Assembly (NCBI RefSeq): GCF_001545155.1
Contig: NZ_CP014226.1
Location: 1,100,038-1,164,037, forward strand
Direction of reading: 5' to 3'
Source of the DNA: Halomonas chromatireducens
GTDB taxonomy: Bacteria; Pseudomonadota; Gammaproteobacteria; Pseudomonadales; Halomonadaceae
DNA: 64,000 bases
The notes under the pieces: generated by a model
Databases searched by the model: none
Seen by the model: only the letters and a program-made list of their open reading frames with translations
What the model was told of the DNA's origin: nothing
Translations under genes and position numbers: made by a program
Shown: positions 1 to 8,641 of the stretch, piece after piece
Numbering within the stretch: the first letter of the stretch is position 1
How the letters are laid out: each line of letters begins with the position of its first letter

Positions 1-32
1 CGTTGCGAAGGTCTCGATGTCATGAAACTCAT
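1..32 (-). CDS. possible start of PqiC-like lipoprotein (partial)
   Basis: Just past the pqiB stop on the minus strand there is an AGGGAG ribosome binding site followed by an ATG at 32, and the frame stays open to the window edge (begins MSFMTSRPSQ). In pqiAB operons the next gene normally encodes PqiC, the outer-membrane lipoprotein partner of PqiB. Only ten codons are visible, no lipobox can be seen, and the call rests on position alone. Confidence 0.3.
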   Translation of the reverse strand, partial: MSFMTSRPSQ

Positions 33-61
33 TCCAGGCTCCCTGTTCATTTCATTCCAGT

Positions 62-1735
62 TCAGTTGCGTCGCGGGGCGCGGGGTTGCGGGTCGTCGGT
101 ATCCAGGCTGTCAAACAGCAGCGCCCGCGGATTCTCATTGAGCGTGCGGGTGACCGGCTGTAGGTCGCGCATCATTCGCTCGAGGCGTTCGGCGGCGCCG
201 GTCAACTCGCGATAGGCATTGGAATCCGGGGATATGCCCTCCAGTGTCTCCTGCAGGGCCACCAGCGTGGCGTTGAGGTTGCTCGGTAGACTTCGGGTGC
301 CGGGGTCGTCGAGCAAGGCCTGTAATGAGGTGCTAAGTTCGCGCACTTCGGTGAGCATGGCCTCAGATGTGGCAAGGTTGCGGTCCAGGCCGGCGAGCAG
401 CGGCTCAACTTCCAGGTTATTGAGCTTGGTCAGCAGGCTGGTCACCTGGGACTCGATGTGGGCAAAGCCCGCCGAGGTGATCGGGAAGACAGCCCGGTCG
501 CTGAAGGTTTCCGCCACATAGTTTTCGGCCTCGTCACGATGGAAGTTGATATCCACGAACATTGCGCCGGTGAGCAGGTTGCCTGACTTGAGCGAGGCGC
601 GCAGGCCGTTATCGAAGAGGCGCCGGAAGCGTTGCTCCCACTCCTCGAGATCCACCGCCTGGTTGTCCACGCCCAGGCGCTGGGGTTCGATGCGAATCAG
701 GACCGGAATCGAGAAGCCATCGCGGTTTGCCGGCTGGGAGGCGGTAAACTGCCACGGCACCGCAGCCACCGTGCCGATGCGCACCCCGCGAAACTCCACC
801 GGGGCCCCCCGGGACAGGCCGCGAACGGTGTCCTCCACCAGCAGCACATACTCCAGATAGCGGTTGAAGGTGCCCTGGCGAGCGCTGTCCTCATCGGGGT
901 AGAGGTTGAAGGTGGTATCGTCCGCCACCGGATTCCCACGCGGCAGGTCCTCCGGGACGCCGAAGGTTACCCCACCGCCGAGCAGCGCTTCCAGTGACTC
1001 GACGTTGACACGGATGCCGTCGGCGTCCAGGCGCAGGTCGACGCCGCTGGCGGACCAGAATCGGGTCGTGTCGGTGACCAGCCGGTCGTAAGGGCTCTCG
1101 ATGAAGATGCGCTGATCCATGCGGCGGGCCTCGGCATCGAAGTTGACCTCCTCCACGCGTCCCACCGTATAACCCTGGAAAGTCACTGGGTCGCCGGATC
1201 GCAGCGAGTTGCCCAGCTGACTGATCAGGTTGACGCGAACGCCGGCGGCATCCGCCGGGGCCACCGGGGGCTGGTCGCTCACCTCGAACTCCCGGACGCC
1301 CGGCTCGCCCCTGCCGGGCTGCAGCTGGATGAATGCCCCGGAGAGCACGGTGCCCAGGCCGCTGATGCCTTCGCGGCCGATACGTGGCTTGACCACCCAA
1401 AAACGACTGCCCTCGGTCAGCATGGCGTCGGAGTCCGGGGCCATGCGTGCTGAGATCACGGTATGGGTCAGGTCGTCGGAAAGCTGTACCCGTTCGACGC
1501 GCCCCACCTCGACGTTGCGGGTCTTGATCAGGGTGCTGCCGGCCTCGATGCCTTCGGCGTTGGACATGGTCAAGGTGATCAACGGGCCACGACTGCGATA
1601 GTTGTCGTACACCAGCCACAGGCCGATGACGATGGCAACGATGGGTACGATCCAGATCGGCGACAGGCGAGCCTGGGGCGAGGGCTTTGCCCGGTTCATA
1701 TCCCGGGCATCATGTTCGCGGGGTGTCTCGCTCAT
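62..1735 (-). CDS. pqiB: PqiB, MCE-domain intermembrane lipid transport protein
   Basis: A 557-residue protein with one N-terminal membrane anchor (about residues 24-44, PIWIVPIVAIVIGLWLVY) followed by three MCE/MlaD-type repeats starting near residues 48, 165 and 285, each with a glycine-rich VGRV- or IGTV-type turn, and a long helical C-terminal part (about 430-545). This is the architecture of PqiB, which forms a periplasm-spanning tube thought to move lipids between inner and outer membranes. Its ATG overlaps the pqiA stop by 4 bp (ATGA), so the two are translationally coupled. The family is named for paraquat induction in E. coli; no SoxS-type site was identified here. Confidence 0.9.
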   Translation of the reverse strand: MSETPREHDARDMNRAKPSPQARLSPIWIVPIVAIVIGLWLVYDNYRSRGPLITLTMSNAEGIEAGSTLIKTRNVEVGRVERVQLSDDLTHTVISARMAPDSDAMLTEGSRFWVVKPRIGREGISGLGTVLSGAFIQLQPGRGEPGVREFEVSDQPPVAPADAAGVRVNLISQLGNSLRSGDPVTFQGYTVGRVEEVNFDAEARRMDQRIFIESPYDRLVTDTTRFWSASGVDLRLDADGIRVNVESLEALLGGGVTFGVPEDLPRGNPVADDTTFNLYPDEDSARQGTFNRYLEYVLLVEDTVRGLSRGAPVEFRGVRIGTVAAVPWQFTASQPANRDGFSIPVLIRIEPQRLGVDNQAVDLEEWEQRFRRLFDNGLRASLKSGNLLTGAMFVDINFHRDEAENYVAETFSDRAVFPITSAGFAHIESQVTSLLTKLNNLEVEPLLAGLDRNLATSEAMLTEVRELSTSLQALLDDPGTRSLPSNLNATLVALQETLEGISPDSNAYRELTGAAERLERMMRDLQPVTRTLNENPRALLFDSLDTDDPQPRAPRRN

Positions 1736-3090
1736 TCAGAGATTCCTTGCGGGTCGCGGGTCTCACGCGGCGGTGGCGTGTCCCAGATCAGGCGTGGGTC
1801 GAAGGTCATGGCGGCCAGCATGGTGAGTACCACGACACTGCCGAAGGCCAGGGCGGCGGGGCCCGGAGTGATGGACATCAGCGACCCGGCGCGGATCAGG
1901 GCGACGAGGATGGCCACCACGAAGACGTCGACCATGGACCACCGGCCGATGAACTCGGTGAGGCGATAGAGGCGCGTTCGCGTGCCGGCGTTGAGTTCGT
2001 CGCTGCGCTTGACGACCAGACAGAGCCAGGCCAGCGCCACCAGCTTGCCCACCGGGACAATCACGCTGGCGGTGAAGATGACCGCTGCCACCGGCCATGA
2101 TCCCATCTGGATCAACTCCACGACACCGCCAATGATGGTCGACGGCGTAGTATGCCCCAGGCTGGTGGTGGTCATGATTGGATAGAGGTTGGCCGGCACG
2201 TACATTACCGTGGCGGCGGCCAGCAGGGCCCAGGTTCGCTGCAGGCTATGCGGCATGCGGGTGTGCAGCCGTTCATCGCAGCGTCGACAATGCGTTTTGC
2301 CTTGCGGCGAGAGTCGGTTGGCCAGGCCGCAGGGGGGGCAGCCGGTCAAGCCCTGGGGGGCCGCGGTCTGTCCCGAGCGAGCCCCTTCCGGCGCCAGGGG
2401 TTCAACGCTGAGCGAGAACCACATCCAGTCCGAATCGAGGGATTGCGTGGTCGACAGCAGCAGAATGGCGAAGGCGCAGAAGGCCCAGAAGGAGACGCCG
2501 AGCTCGATCTGCGCCATGCCGGCGACCTTGATCAGGCTGACCAGCGCGCCGATGATGAAGACGTCCGCCATCATCCATGGATGGAGGTGGGAGAGCGAGC
2601 GGGCGATAGTGCGGCTTGACGGCAACGGCTCGCCACGCAGCAGGCCGAACTGCAGCCAGATTACCCCCAGCAGGTAGACGGCGGGCAGGACCAGGATGGT
2701 CAGGATCACGGCGATGGCAACGAGCGGCTGATGGAAGCCGATAAGCGTCGTGGCGGTCTGGGATAGTTCAATATTGTTGCCGATGCCGCCTACGTTGAAG
2801 CTGACGAACGGAAAGGAGGCCGCCAGCATCAGCGCGATAAGCGCCGATATGGCCAGGGCCATGCTGCGTTGTGCCGGTCGATGGTGGCGCTTGGCCAGCG
2901 TATGCCCACATCGAGGGCAGTCGGCCTTCTGTCCGCCACGCAGGGGCGGTAGTGCGACCAGCCAGTCGCACTCGTGGCAGGCGCGCAGGCGCCGCCGCGA
3001 GGTGCGCGCCTCCGGCGGGTACTGGTCCACCAGGGGCTCGCCCCGTGGGAAACCAGGCGTTCGGAACGTTCGTAGGGGTTGCCTGGGCAC
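1732..3090 (-). CDS. pqiA: PqiA, inner-membrane partner of PqiB
   Basis: A 452-residue integral membrane protein made of two similar halves, each with a CxxC...CxxC zinc-ribbon-like segment (CHEC/CPRC near residues 38-61, CPPC/CRRC in the middle) followed by four hydrophobic helices. This duplicated plan is typical of PqiA, the inner-membrane component paired with PqiB. The start is uncertain. The longest frame opens with GTG at 3090 without a clear ribosome binding site. A GTG at 3030 would begin 16 residues before the first CxxC, the spacing found in E. coli PqiA. The gene is divergent from the cation exchanger. Confidence 0.88.
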   Translation of the reverse strand: MPRQPLRTFRTPGFPRGEPLVDQYPPEARTSRRRLRACHECDWLVALPPLRGGQKADCPRCGHTLAKRHHRPAQRSMALAISALIALMLAASFPFVSFNVGGIGNNIELSQTATTLIGFHQPLVAIAVILTILVLPAVYLLGVIWLQFGLLRGEPLPSSRTIARSLSHLHPWMMADVFIIGALVSLIKVAGMAQIELGVSFWAFCAFAILLLSTTQSLDSDWMWFSLSVEPLAPEGARSGQTAAPQGLTGCPPCGLANRLSPQGKTHCRRCDERLHTRMPHSLQRTWALLAAATVMYVPANLYPIMTTTSLGHTTPSTIIGGVVELIQMGSWPVAAVIFTASVIVPVGKLVALAWLCLVVKRSDELNAGTRTRLYRLTEFIGRWSMVDVFVVAILVALIRAGSLMSITPGPAALAFGSVVVLTMLAAMTFDPRLIWDTPPPRETRDPQGISE

Positions 3091-3263
3091 CGGCGTTGTT
3101 TACCTGAACTGTTTACCTGAGACGGGAAGAAATCGGGCGCCACTGCCGTTCGGCAATGCGCCTTATGGCAACATGACCATGGGCATCAAACGAAAGTGTG
3201 ACATGTTGACGCCATGCATACCATATACAAACATTCGGCACTGAATGTTCCCGAGGAAATGGA

Positions 3264-4244
3264 ATGTTGTTACCTGTTCTCGCCGTCATTGGCGGTCTCG
3301 TTCTGCTGGTCTGGAGCGCCGAGCGCTTCGTCGAAGGGGCAGCAGCCACATCCCGTCGCCTGGGTGTCTCACCACTGCTGATCGGCATGCTGGTGCTTGG
3401 CTTCGGGACATCGGCACCGGAGCTGATGGTATCGGCACTGGCGGCGGGGCAAGGCAATCCCGGGCTGGCGCTGGGCAATGCCTACGGCTCCAACATCGCC
3501 AACATCGGCCTGATTCTCGGGCTGGTGGCACTGGCGTCGCCGCTGTCGGTGCATTCCGGGGTGATTCGCCGGGAGCTGCCGCTGCTGGGTGGGGTGACGC
3601 TGCTGTCGGCCATCTTGATGTGGGGCGGGGTGATCGGGCGCATGGAGGGCAGTCTGCTGCTGGCACTGCTGGCCGCGTTCATCCTGTTCAGCATCCTGCA
3701 GGCCCGGCAAGCGGGGCCGGACGCCCTGGCGGCAGAGACCGAGGAGAGCCTGGCGATCAAGCCCATGTCGCTCAAGGCGGGGCTGGTCTGGACCCTGGTG
3801 GGCCTGCTGCTGCTGATCCTGAGCTCACGCATCCTGGTGTGGGGGGCGGTTGCCATCGCCCAGGGCTTTGGCGTCAGCGACCTGATCATCGGGCTCACCG
3901 TGGTGGCGGTGGGTACATCGCTGCCCGAGCTGGCCGCCTCGGTCAGCGCATTGCGCCGGGGTGAGCACGACCTGGTGCTGGGCAACGTTGTCGGCTCGAA
4001 CCTCTTCAATACGCTGGGCGTCGTCGGGCTCGCCGCGGTGATCCGACCCATCGAGGTCGGCAGCGAGGTGCTGCTGCGAGACTGGAGCCTGATGGCAGTC
4101 ATGACGGCGCTGCTGGTGATCTTCGCCATGGGCTGGAGAGGGCGGCCGGGGCGCATCAATCGTCTCGAAGGCGCGGTGCTGCTGATCCTGTTCCTCGGCT
4201 ACATGCTCTTCATGATACGGCTGGTAGTGCTTGGCGTTGCTTGA
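3264..4244 (+). CDS. CaCA-family sodium/calcium-type exchanger (YrbG-like)
   Basis: A 326-residue, very hydrophobic protein with about ten membrane helices. It carries the two inverted alpha-repeats of the Ca2+/cation antiporter superfamily: GTSAPELMVSA followed by GNAYGSNIANIGL, and GTSLPELAASVSA followed by GNVVGSNLFN. The acidic residue in each GTS.PE motif is the ion-binding glutamate of the family. Members exchange Na+ or H+ for Ca2+; the exact ion cannot be read from sequence. The start is an ATG after GAGGAAATGGA. It is a single gene, divergent from pqiA. Confidence 0.9.
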   Translation: MLLPVLAVIGGLVLLVWSAERFVEGAAATSRRLGVSPLLIGMLVLGFGTSAPELMVSALAAGQGNPGLALGNAYGSNIANIGLILGLVALASPLSVHSGVIRRELPLLGGVTLLSAILMWGGVIGRMEGSLLLALLAAFILFSILQARQAGPDALAAETEESLAIKPMSLKAGLVWTLVGLLLLILSSRILVWGAVAIAQGFGVSDLIIGLTVVAVGTSLPELAASVSALRRGEHDLVLGNVVGSNLFNTLGVVGLAAVIRPIEVGSEVLLRDWSLMAVMTALLVIFAMGWRGRPGRINRLEGAVLLILFLGYMLFMIRLVVLGVA

Positions 4245-4533
4245 GGGCGCGATCTGGAGCGGGGAAGTGCTGCGACAACGAGACACAGGAAAAGCGGAGT
4301 CATAACAGTTACTGTTCAGCTTCGTTGTCAGACCTTTCGAGAGGCCGGACAGCCGCTGGTGGGGACTGCGCTTGAGGTCGGCACCACTCCAGCAAGGCTG
4401 CTAGTCTCATCAGAGTGTCGAGGTGAAATGCGTCACGGCAGGCCAGGATGGCCTTGCCGGAGGCACAAAAGCACACGGAGTGCATCCGCATCCCTTGAGA
4501 CGTGAACTCTTCGCAGCCAAGAGGCATTACGTC

Positions 4534-5946
4534 ATGGAACTAGATCCCCTGTTGCTGTCGCGATTGCAGTTCGCTTTCGTGGTCTCCTTTCATGCCATCT
4601 TCCCGGTCTTCACCATTGGCCTGGCATCCTACATTGCCGTGCTTCATGCGCTGTTCTACAAGACAGCCAACCCGGCCTGGGACCGCCTGGCCCAGCTCTG
4701 GACCAAGGTCTTTGCCGTGGCGTTCGGCATGGGGGTGGTGTCGGGCATCGTCATGTCCTTCCAGTTCGGCACCAACTGGAGCAACTTTTCCCAGTCCACC
4801 GCCAACTTCATGGGTCCTTTGCTGAGCTATGAGGTCGTGACCGCTTTCTTTCTTGAGGCGGCATTCCTCGGTGTGCTGCTGTTCGGACGCGGACGAGTGC
4901 CCCAGGGAGTGCATCTGTTTGCCGCCATCATGGTAGCGATCGGTACCTTCATCTCCACCTTCTGGATCCTCTCCGCCAACAGCTGGATGCATACGCCGGC
5001 CGGGGTCGAGGTCATCAACGGTGTCTTTCGCGTCACCTCCTGGACCGAGGCGATATTCAACCCTTCGTTTCCGTATCGTCTCGCCCATATGGCCATGGCA
5101 TCGTTCATTACCGGTGGCTTCGTAGTGGCCGGGGTCAGCGCCTGGTACCTGCTGATCGGCCGCGACGTGGAAGCCAACCGCAAGGCGCTCTCCATGTGCC
5201 TGTGGATGCTGCTGGTACTGACCCCGACCCAGGCGTTGGTGGGCGACTTCCACGGTCTCAATACCCTTGAGTACCAGCCCACCAAGCTGGCGGCCATGGA
5301 GGGTAACTGGGAAACCAGGGAGGGCGCGCCGTTCCTGCTGTTTGCCTGGCCGGATCAGGCGGCCCAGCAGAACCGCTTCGAGATCGGCATTCCCTATGCA
5401 GCTAGCCTGATACTGACCCATGAGCTGCATGGTGAAGTGCCGGGAATCCTCGAGGCACCGCCCGAGGAGCAGCCACCGGTTGCACTGGTGTTCTGGACGT
5501 TCAGGCTGATGGTCGGACTCGGTTTCCTGATGATCGCGGTCTCCCTGGTCGGTCTCTATCTGCGTCGAGGCGGGCGTATCTATCACTCTCGCCGCTTCCT
5601 GCAGACGCTCCGGCTGATGTCGGTGACGCCCTTCATCGCGGTGCTTGCCGGCTGGATTACCACTGAATCCGGCCGAGCCCCCTGGCTGGTCTACGGGATG
5701 ATGACCCATGCGGAAGGGGTCACGCCCTCGCTGACCGGGGGCATGGCCCTGTTCACGCTGCTTGGCTACGTCGCGGTCTATGGTGTGATCTTTTATGCCG
5801 GCACCTACTACCTCACGCGGGTCATCCGCTACGGCATGCAGCAAAAGGAGGAAGAAAAGCTGGTCGACGATTTCGAGACGCCCAAGCGACCCTGGTCGGC
5901 TACCAGCACCCCCTTCGACGACGACCCCACCAAGGCGGAGGGCTGA
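4534..5946 (+). CDS. cydA: cytochrome bd ubiquinol oxidase subunit I
   Basis: Subunit I of the bd-type quinol oxidase, reducing O2 to water in the cytoplasmic membrane. From the ATG at 4534 (AAGAGG upstream) it is 470 residues. The ligands line up: His20 (SFHAIF) for haem b595/d, His185 (LAHMAMASF) and Met326 (FRLMVGLGF) for b558, and Glu100/Glu108 (YEVVTAFFLE) in the proton path. The segment between His185 and Met326 is short, fitting the short-Q-loop (CioA-like) group. The usual GRQPW motif reads GRAPW. The frame stays open upstream to 4423, but conserved sequence begins at MELDPLL. The 289 bp before this ATG contain no other gene. First gene of cydA-B-D-C. Confidence 0.95.
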   Translation: MELDPLLLSRLQFAFVVSFHAIFPVFTIGLASYIAVLHALFYKTANPAWDRLAQLWTKVFAVAFGMGVVSGIVMSFQFGTNWSNFSQSTANFMGPLLSYEVVTAFFLEAAFLGVLLFGRGRVPQGVHLFAAIMVAIGTFISTFWILSANSWMHTPAGVEVINGVFRVTSWTEAIFNPSFPYRLAHMAMASFITGGFVVAGVSAWYLLIGRDVEANRKALSMCLWMLLVLTPTQALVGDFHGLNTLEYQPTKLAAMEGNWETREGAPFLLFAWPDQAAQQNRFEIGIPYAASLILTHELHGEVPGILEAPPEEQPPVALVFWTFRLMVGLGFLMIAVSLVGLYLRRGGRIYHSRRFLQTLRLMSVTPFIAVLAGWITTESGRAPWLVYGMMTHAEGVTPSLTGGMALFTLLGYVAVYGVIFYAGTYYLTRVIRYGMQQKEEEKLVDDFETPKRPWSATSTPFDDDPTKAEG

Positions 5947-5949
5947 AAC

Positions 5950-6960
5950 ATGGAAATGTTCGACCTGTCATTGATCTGGGCGCTGATCATCGGCTTCGGC
6001 ATCATGATGTACGTGCTCATGGACGGCTTCGACCTGGGGCTTGGCATCCTTTTCCCCTTTGCGCCGGACGAGGATGCTCGCGACGTGATGATGAATTCGG
6101 TTGCCCCTGTGTGGGATGGCAACGAAACATGGCTGGTCCTCGGCGGGGCAGGACTGCTCGCTGCTTTTCCACTGGTCTATTCCGTGTTCCTGCCGGCGCT
6201 CTACATCGGCGTGTTCCTGATGCTGGCGGGGCTGGTGTTTCGCGGCGTGGCCTTTGAGCTGCGCTTCAAGTCCCGTCGCGATCGGCGCAACCGGCGGATG
6301 TGGAACCGGGCGTTCAGCTGGGGGTCTGCCATCGCCGCCTTTGCCCAGGGCGCTGTGGTCGGCAAGTATATCCAGGGGTTCGAGACCCAGAACGGCGTCT
6401 TCGTGGGGGGCGCCTTCGACTGGCTCACCCCTTTTTCGATACTGACCGGCATAGGCATCATGATCGGCTATGCGCTGCTGGGTACCACCTGGTTGATCCT
6501 CAAGTCGGAGGGCTACATCCAGGCCTGGGCCTACAAGCTGACGCCACCGCTGCTGGTGGCGGTGCTGGTGATCTTCGCCATCATCAGCATCTGGACGCCG
6601 CTGGTGAACCCACTGGTCTGGGATCGCTGGTTCGGCATCATCGGCATCATCTGGATACTGCCCGCGCTGACCCTGCTCTGCATGTTCGTGGTGTATTGGT
6701 CGGTGAAGCGTCGCCGGGAGCTGATGCCCTTCATGGCCACGCTGGGCATGTTCCTGTTCACCTACCTGGGGCTGGTTGTCAGCAAGTGGCCGATGATTGT
6801 GCCGCCGGACTACACCATCTGGGACGCCGCTTCGGCGCCCGAGTCGCAGCTGTTCCTGCTGATCGGGGTGCTCTTCGTGCTGCCCTTCGTGCTGGGCTAT
6901 ACGTTCTGGTCCTACTGGGTCTTCCGCGGCAAGGTCAGGGTCGGCGAAGGGTATCACTGA
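5950..6960 (+). CDS. cydB: cytochrome bd ubiquinol oxidase subunit II
   Basis: A 336-residue membrane protein of the CydB/CioB family that pairs with CydA. It starts MEMFDLSLIWALIIGFGIMM and has the family signatures YVLMDGFDLGLGIL and WDGNETWLVLGG near the N terminus, with about eight membrane helices. The start lies 3 bp after the cydA stop, with its ribosome binding site (AAGGCGGAGGG) inside the cydA end. Only 4 bp separate its stop from cydD, so there is no room for a cydX-type small subunit at its usual place. Confidence 0.95.
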   Translation: MEMFDLSLIWALIIGFGIMMYVLMDGFDLGLGILFPFAPDEDARDVMMNSVAPVWDGNETWLVLGGAGLLAAFPLVYSVFLPALYIGVFLMLAGLVFRGVAFELRFKSRRDRRNRRMWNRAFSWGSAIAAFAQGAVVGKYIQGFETQNGVFVGGAFDWLTPFSILTGIGIMIGYALLGTTWLILKSEGYIQAWAYKLTPPLLVAVLVIFAIISIWTPLVNPLVWDRWFGIIGIIWILPALTLLCMFVVYWSVKRRRELMPFMATLGMFLFTYLGLVVSKWPMIVPPDYTIWDAASAPESQLFLLIGVLFVLPFVLGYTFWSYWVFRGKVRVGEGYH

Positions 6961-6964
6961 GTCG

Positions 6965-8641
6965 ATGGGGGAGCGCCTGGGCCCTGACCTGACGCCTCGC
7001 CGCTGGCTGGCGGCCCATGCCGCCGGTCAGCGGGGCTGGCTGGCACTGGCAGCACTGGCCGGCTTCTTGGTCGGCGTCCTGACCATCGTGCAGATGCTGC
7101 TGCTGGCCTTGATCGTCAGTCGCCTGCTTGTGGACGGTGCCAGCGTCGCGTCTCTCGGTGGCACCTTTCTGGCCTTGGCCGCAGTGCTGCCGCTGCGTGC
7201 CTTGGCCCAATGGGGCCAGGAACTGGCGGGGCAGGAAGCCAGCCTGCGCATTCGCCGGGCGGTGCGTGGCGAGTTGCTCGATCACCTCGCGGCGATGGGT
7301 CCGGTGCGTGCCGGCGCTCGCCATACGGCAGGGCTGGCCAGCCAGCTGGTGGAGCAGGTGGAGGCGCTTGACGGCTATTTCGCCCGCTTCCTGCCACAGC
7401 TACGGCTGGCCGTTGCGCTTCCCCTGATGATCCTGGCCGTCGTGCTGTGGCTTGACTGGCTGGCCGCACTCTTCCTGCTGCTGGCGGCTCCCCTGATACC
7501 CCTGTTCATGGCGTTGGTGGGGATCGGGGCGGAGCGACTCAACCAGGCGCAGTTTGCCGCGGTAAGCCGATTGGCCGGCCACTTTCTCGATCGGGTTCGG
7601 GGAATCGGCACGCTTCAGCTCTTCCACCGCACCGAAGCGGCAACACGGGAGGTGGAGCGGGCCGCCGACGACTACCGCCGGCTGAGCATGCGCACCCTGC
7701 GGCTCGCCTTTCTCTCCTCGGCGGTGCTGGAGTTCTTCGCTTCAGTGGCCATCGCCGTGGTCGCGATCTATGTCGGCTTCGGGCTGCTGGGTTACATCGA
7801 CTATGGTCCGTCGCCGCAGCTGACGCTGTTCACCGGGCTGCTGGTGCTGCTGCTGGCGCCGGAGTTCTTCCAGCCCCTGCGCAGCCTGGCCCAGCACTAT
7901 CATGATCGTGCCGCTGCCCTGGGCGTGGCAGACGGCATGGTGGCGCTGCTGTCCGAACCCGCGTCGGATCAGCGACTCAGGGAGCCCATGCCGGTCCGGG
8001 AAACCGACCAGCTCGTATCGCTCGCCAATGTCACCCTGCATCACCCGGGGCGTGGTCGTGTGCTCGGGCCGGTGGACCTGACCGTGCAACGAGGTGAGAT
8101 CCTGGCGATAACGGGGCCATCCGGGGTCGGCAAGTCGGCCCTGCTGCAGCTGCTGGCGGGGTTCGTAGCCCCGGACCAGGGCGAGAGGCGCGTCATGGAT
8201 GGGCTGAGTTTCGCCTGGATGGACCAGCGGCCACTGCTGATTCATGGCAGCCTGGCCGACAATCTGCGTCTGGCCGCCCCCGTGGCGAGTGACGCCGAAT
8301 TGCACCAGGCCCTGCGTCACGCCGGCCTGGCCGAGGTGGTGGACGCGTTGCCCGACGGCCTGGCGACGTCCTTGGGCGAGCGGGGCTCCGGGCTCTCCGG
8401 CGGCCAGGCGCAGCGGCTCGCGCTGGCGCGGGTGTTTCTCTCCGATGCGCCGCTGGTGCTGCTGGATGAGCCGACGGCGAGCCTGGATGAGGGGAGTGAA
8501 GCCAAGGTCATCGAATCGTTGCGGGAGCTTGCCGCAGCTGGCCGTACCCTGGTCATTGCCACTCATCATCCGGCATTGATGGCGTTGGCAACACGGCGCA
8601 TTGCACTGTCCCGGGGCGACGAGAGGGGCGACAATGCGTAA
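6965..8641 (+). CDS. cydD: CydD, ABC transporter half needed for cytochrome bd assembly
   Basis: A 558-residue fused membrane and ATPase protein: six membrane helices in the first 310 residues, then an ABC domain with Walker A GPSGVGKSALL (near residue 383), signature LSGGQAQRLALARV and Walker B LVLLDEPTASLD. CydD forms a heterodimer with CydC that is required to assemble the bd oxidase; it was described as a thiol exporter and more recently proposed to move haem. Being directly behind cydAB distinguishes it from other exporter ABC proteins. It overlaps cydC by 8 bp. Confidence 0.93.
   Translation: MGERLGPDLTPRRWLAAHAAGQRGWLALAALAGFLVGVLTIVQMLLLALIVSRLLVDGASVASLGGTFLALAAVLPLRALAQWGQELAGQEASLRIRRAVRGELLDHLAAMGPVRAGARHTAGLASQLVEQVEALDGYFARFLPQLRLAVALPLMILAVVLWLDWLAALFLLLAAPLIPLFMALVGIGAERLNQAQFAAVSRLAGHFLDRVRGIGTLQLFHRTEAATREVERAADDYRRLSMRTLRLAFLSSAVLEFFASVAIAVVAIYVGFGLLGYIDYGPSPQLTLFTGLLVLLLAPEFFQPLRSLAQHYHDRAAALGVADGMVALLSEPASDQRLREPMPVRETDQLVSLANVTLHHPGRGRVLGPVDLTVQRGEILAITGPSGVGKSALLQLLAGFVAPDQGERRVMDGLSFAWMDQRPLLIHGSLADNLRLAAPVASDAELHQALRHAGLAEVVDALPDGLATSLGERGSGLSGGQAQRLALARVFLSDAPLVLLDEPTASLDEGSEAKVIESLRELAAAGRTLVIATHHPALMALATRRIALSRGDERGDNA

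Noticed and set aside
3181-3240. Promoter candidates before the cation exchanger gene (TTGACG, TATACA)
   Set aside because: The two elements are only 12 bp apart, so they do not form a sound sigma-70 promoter.
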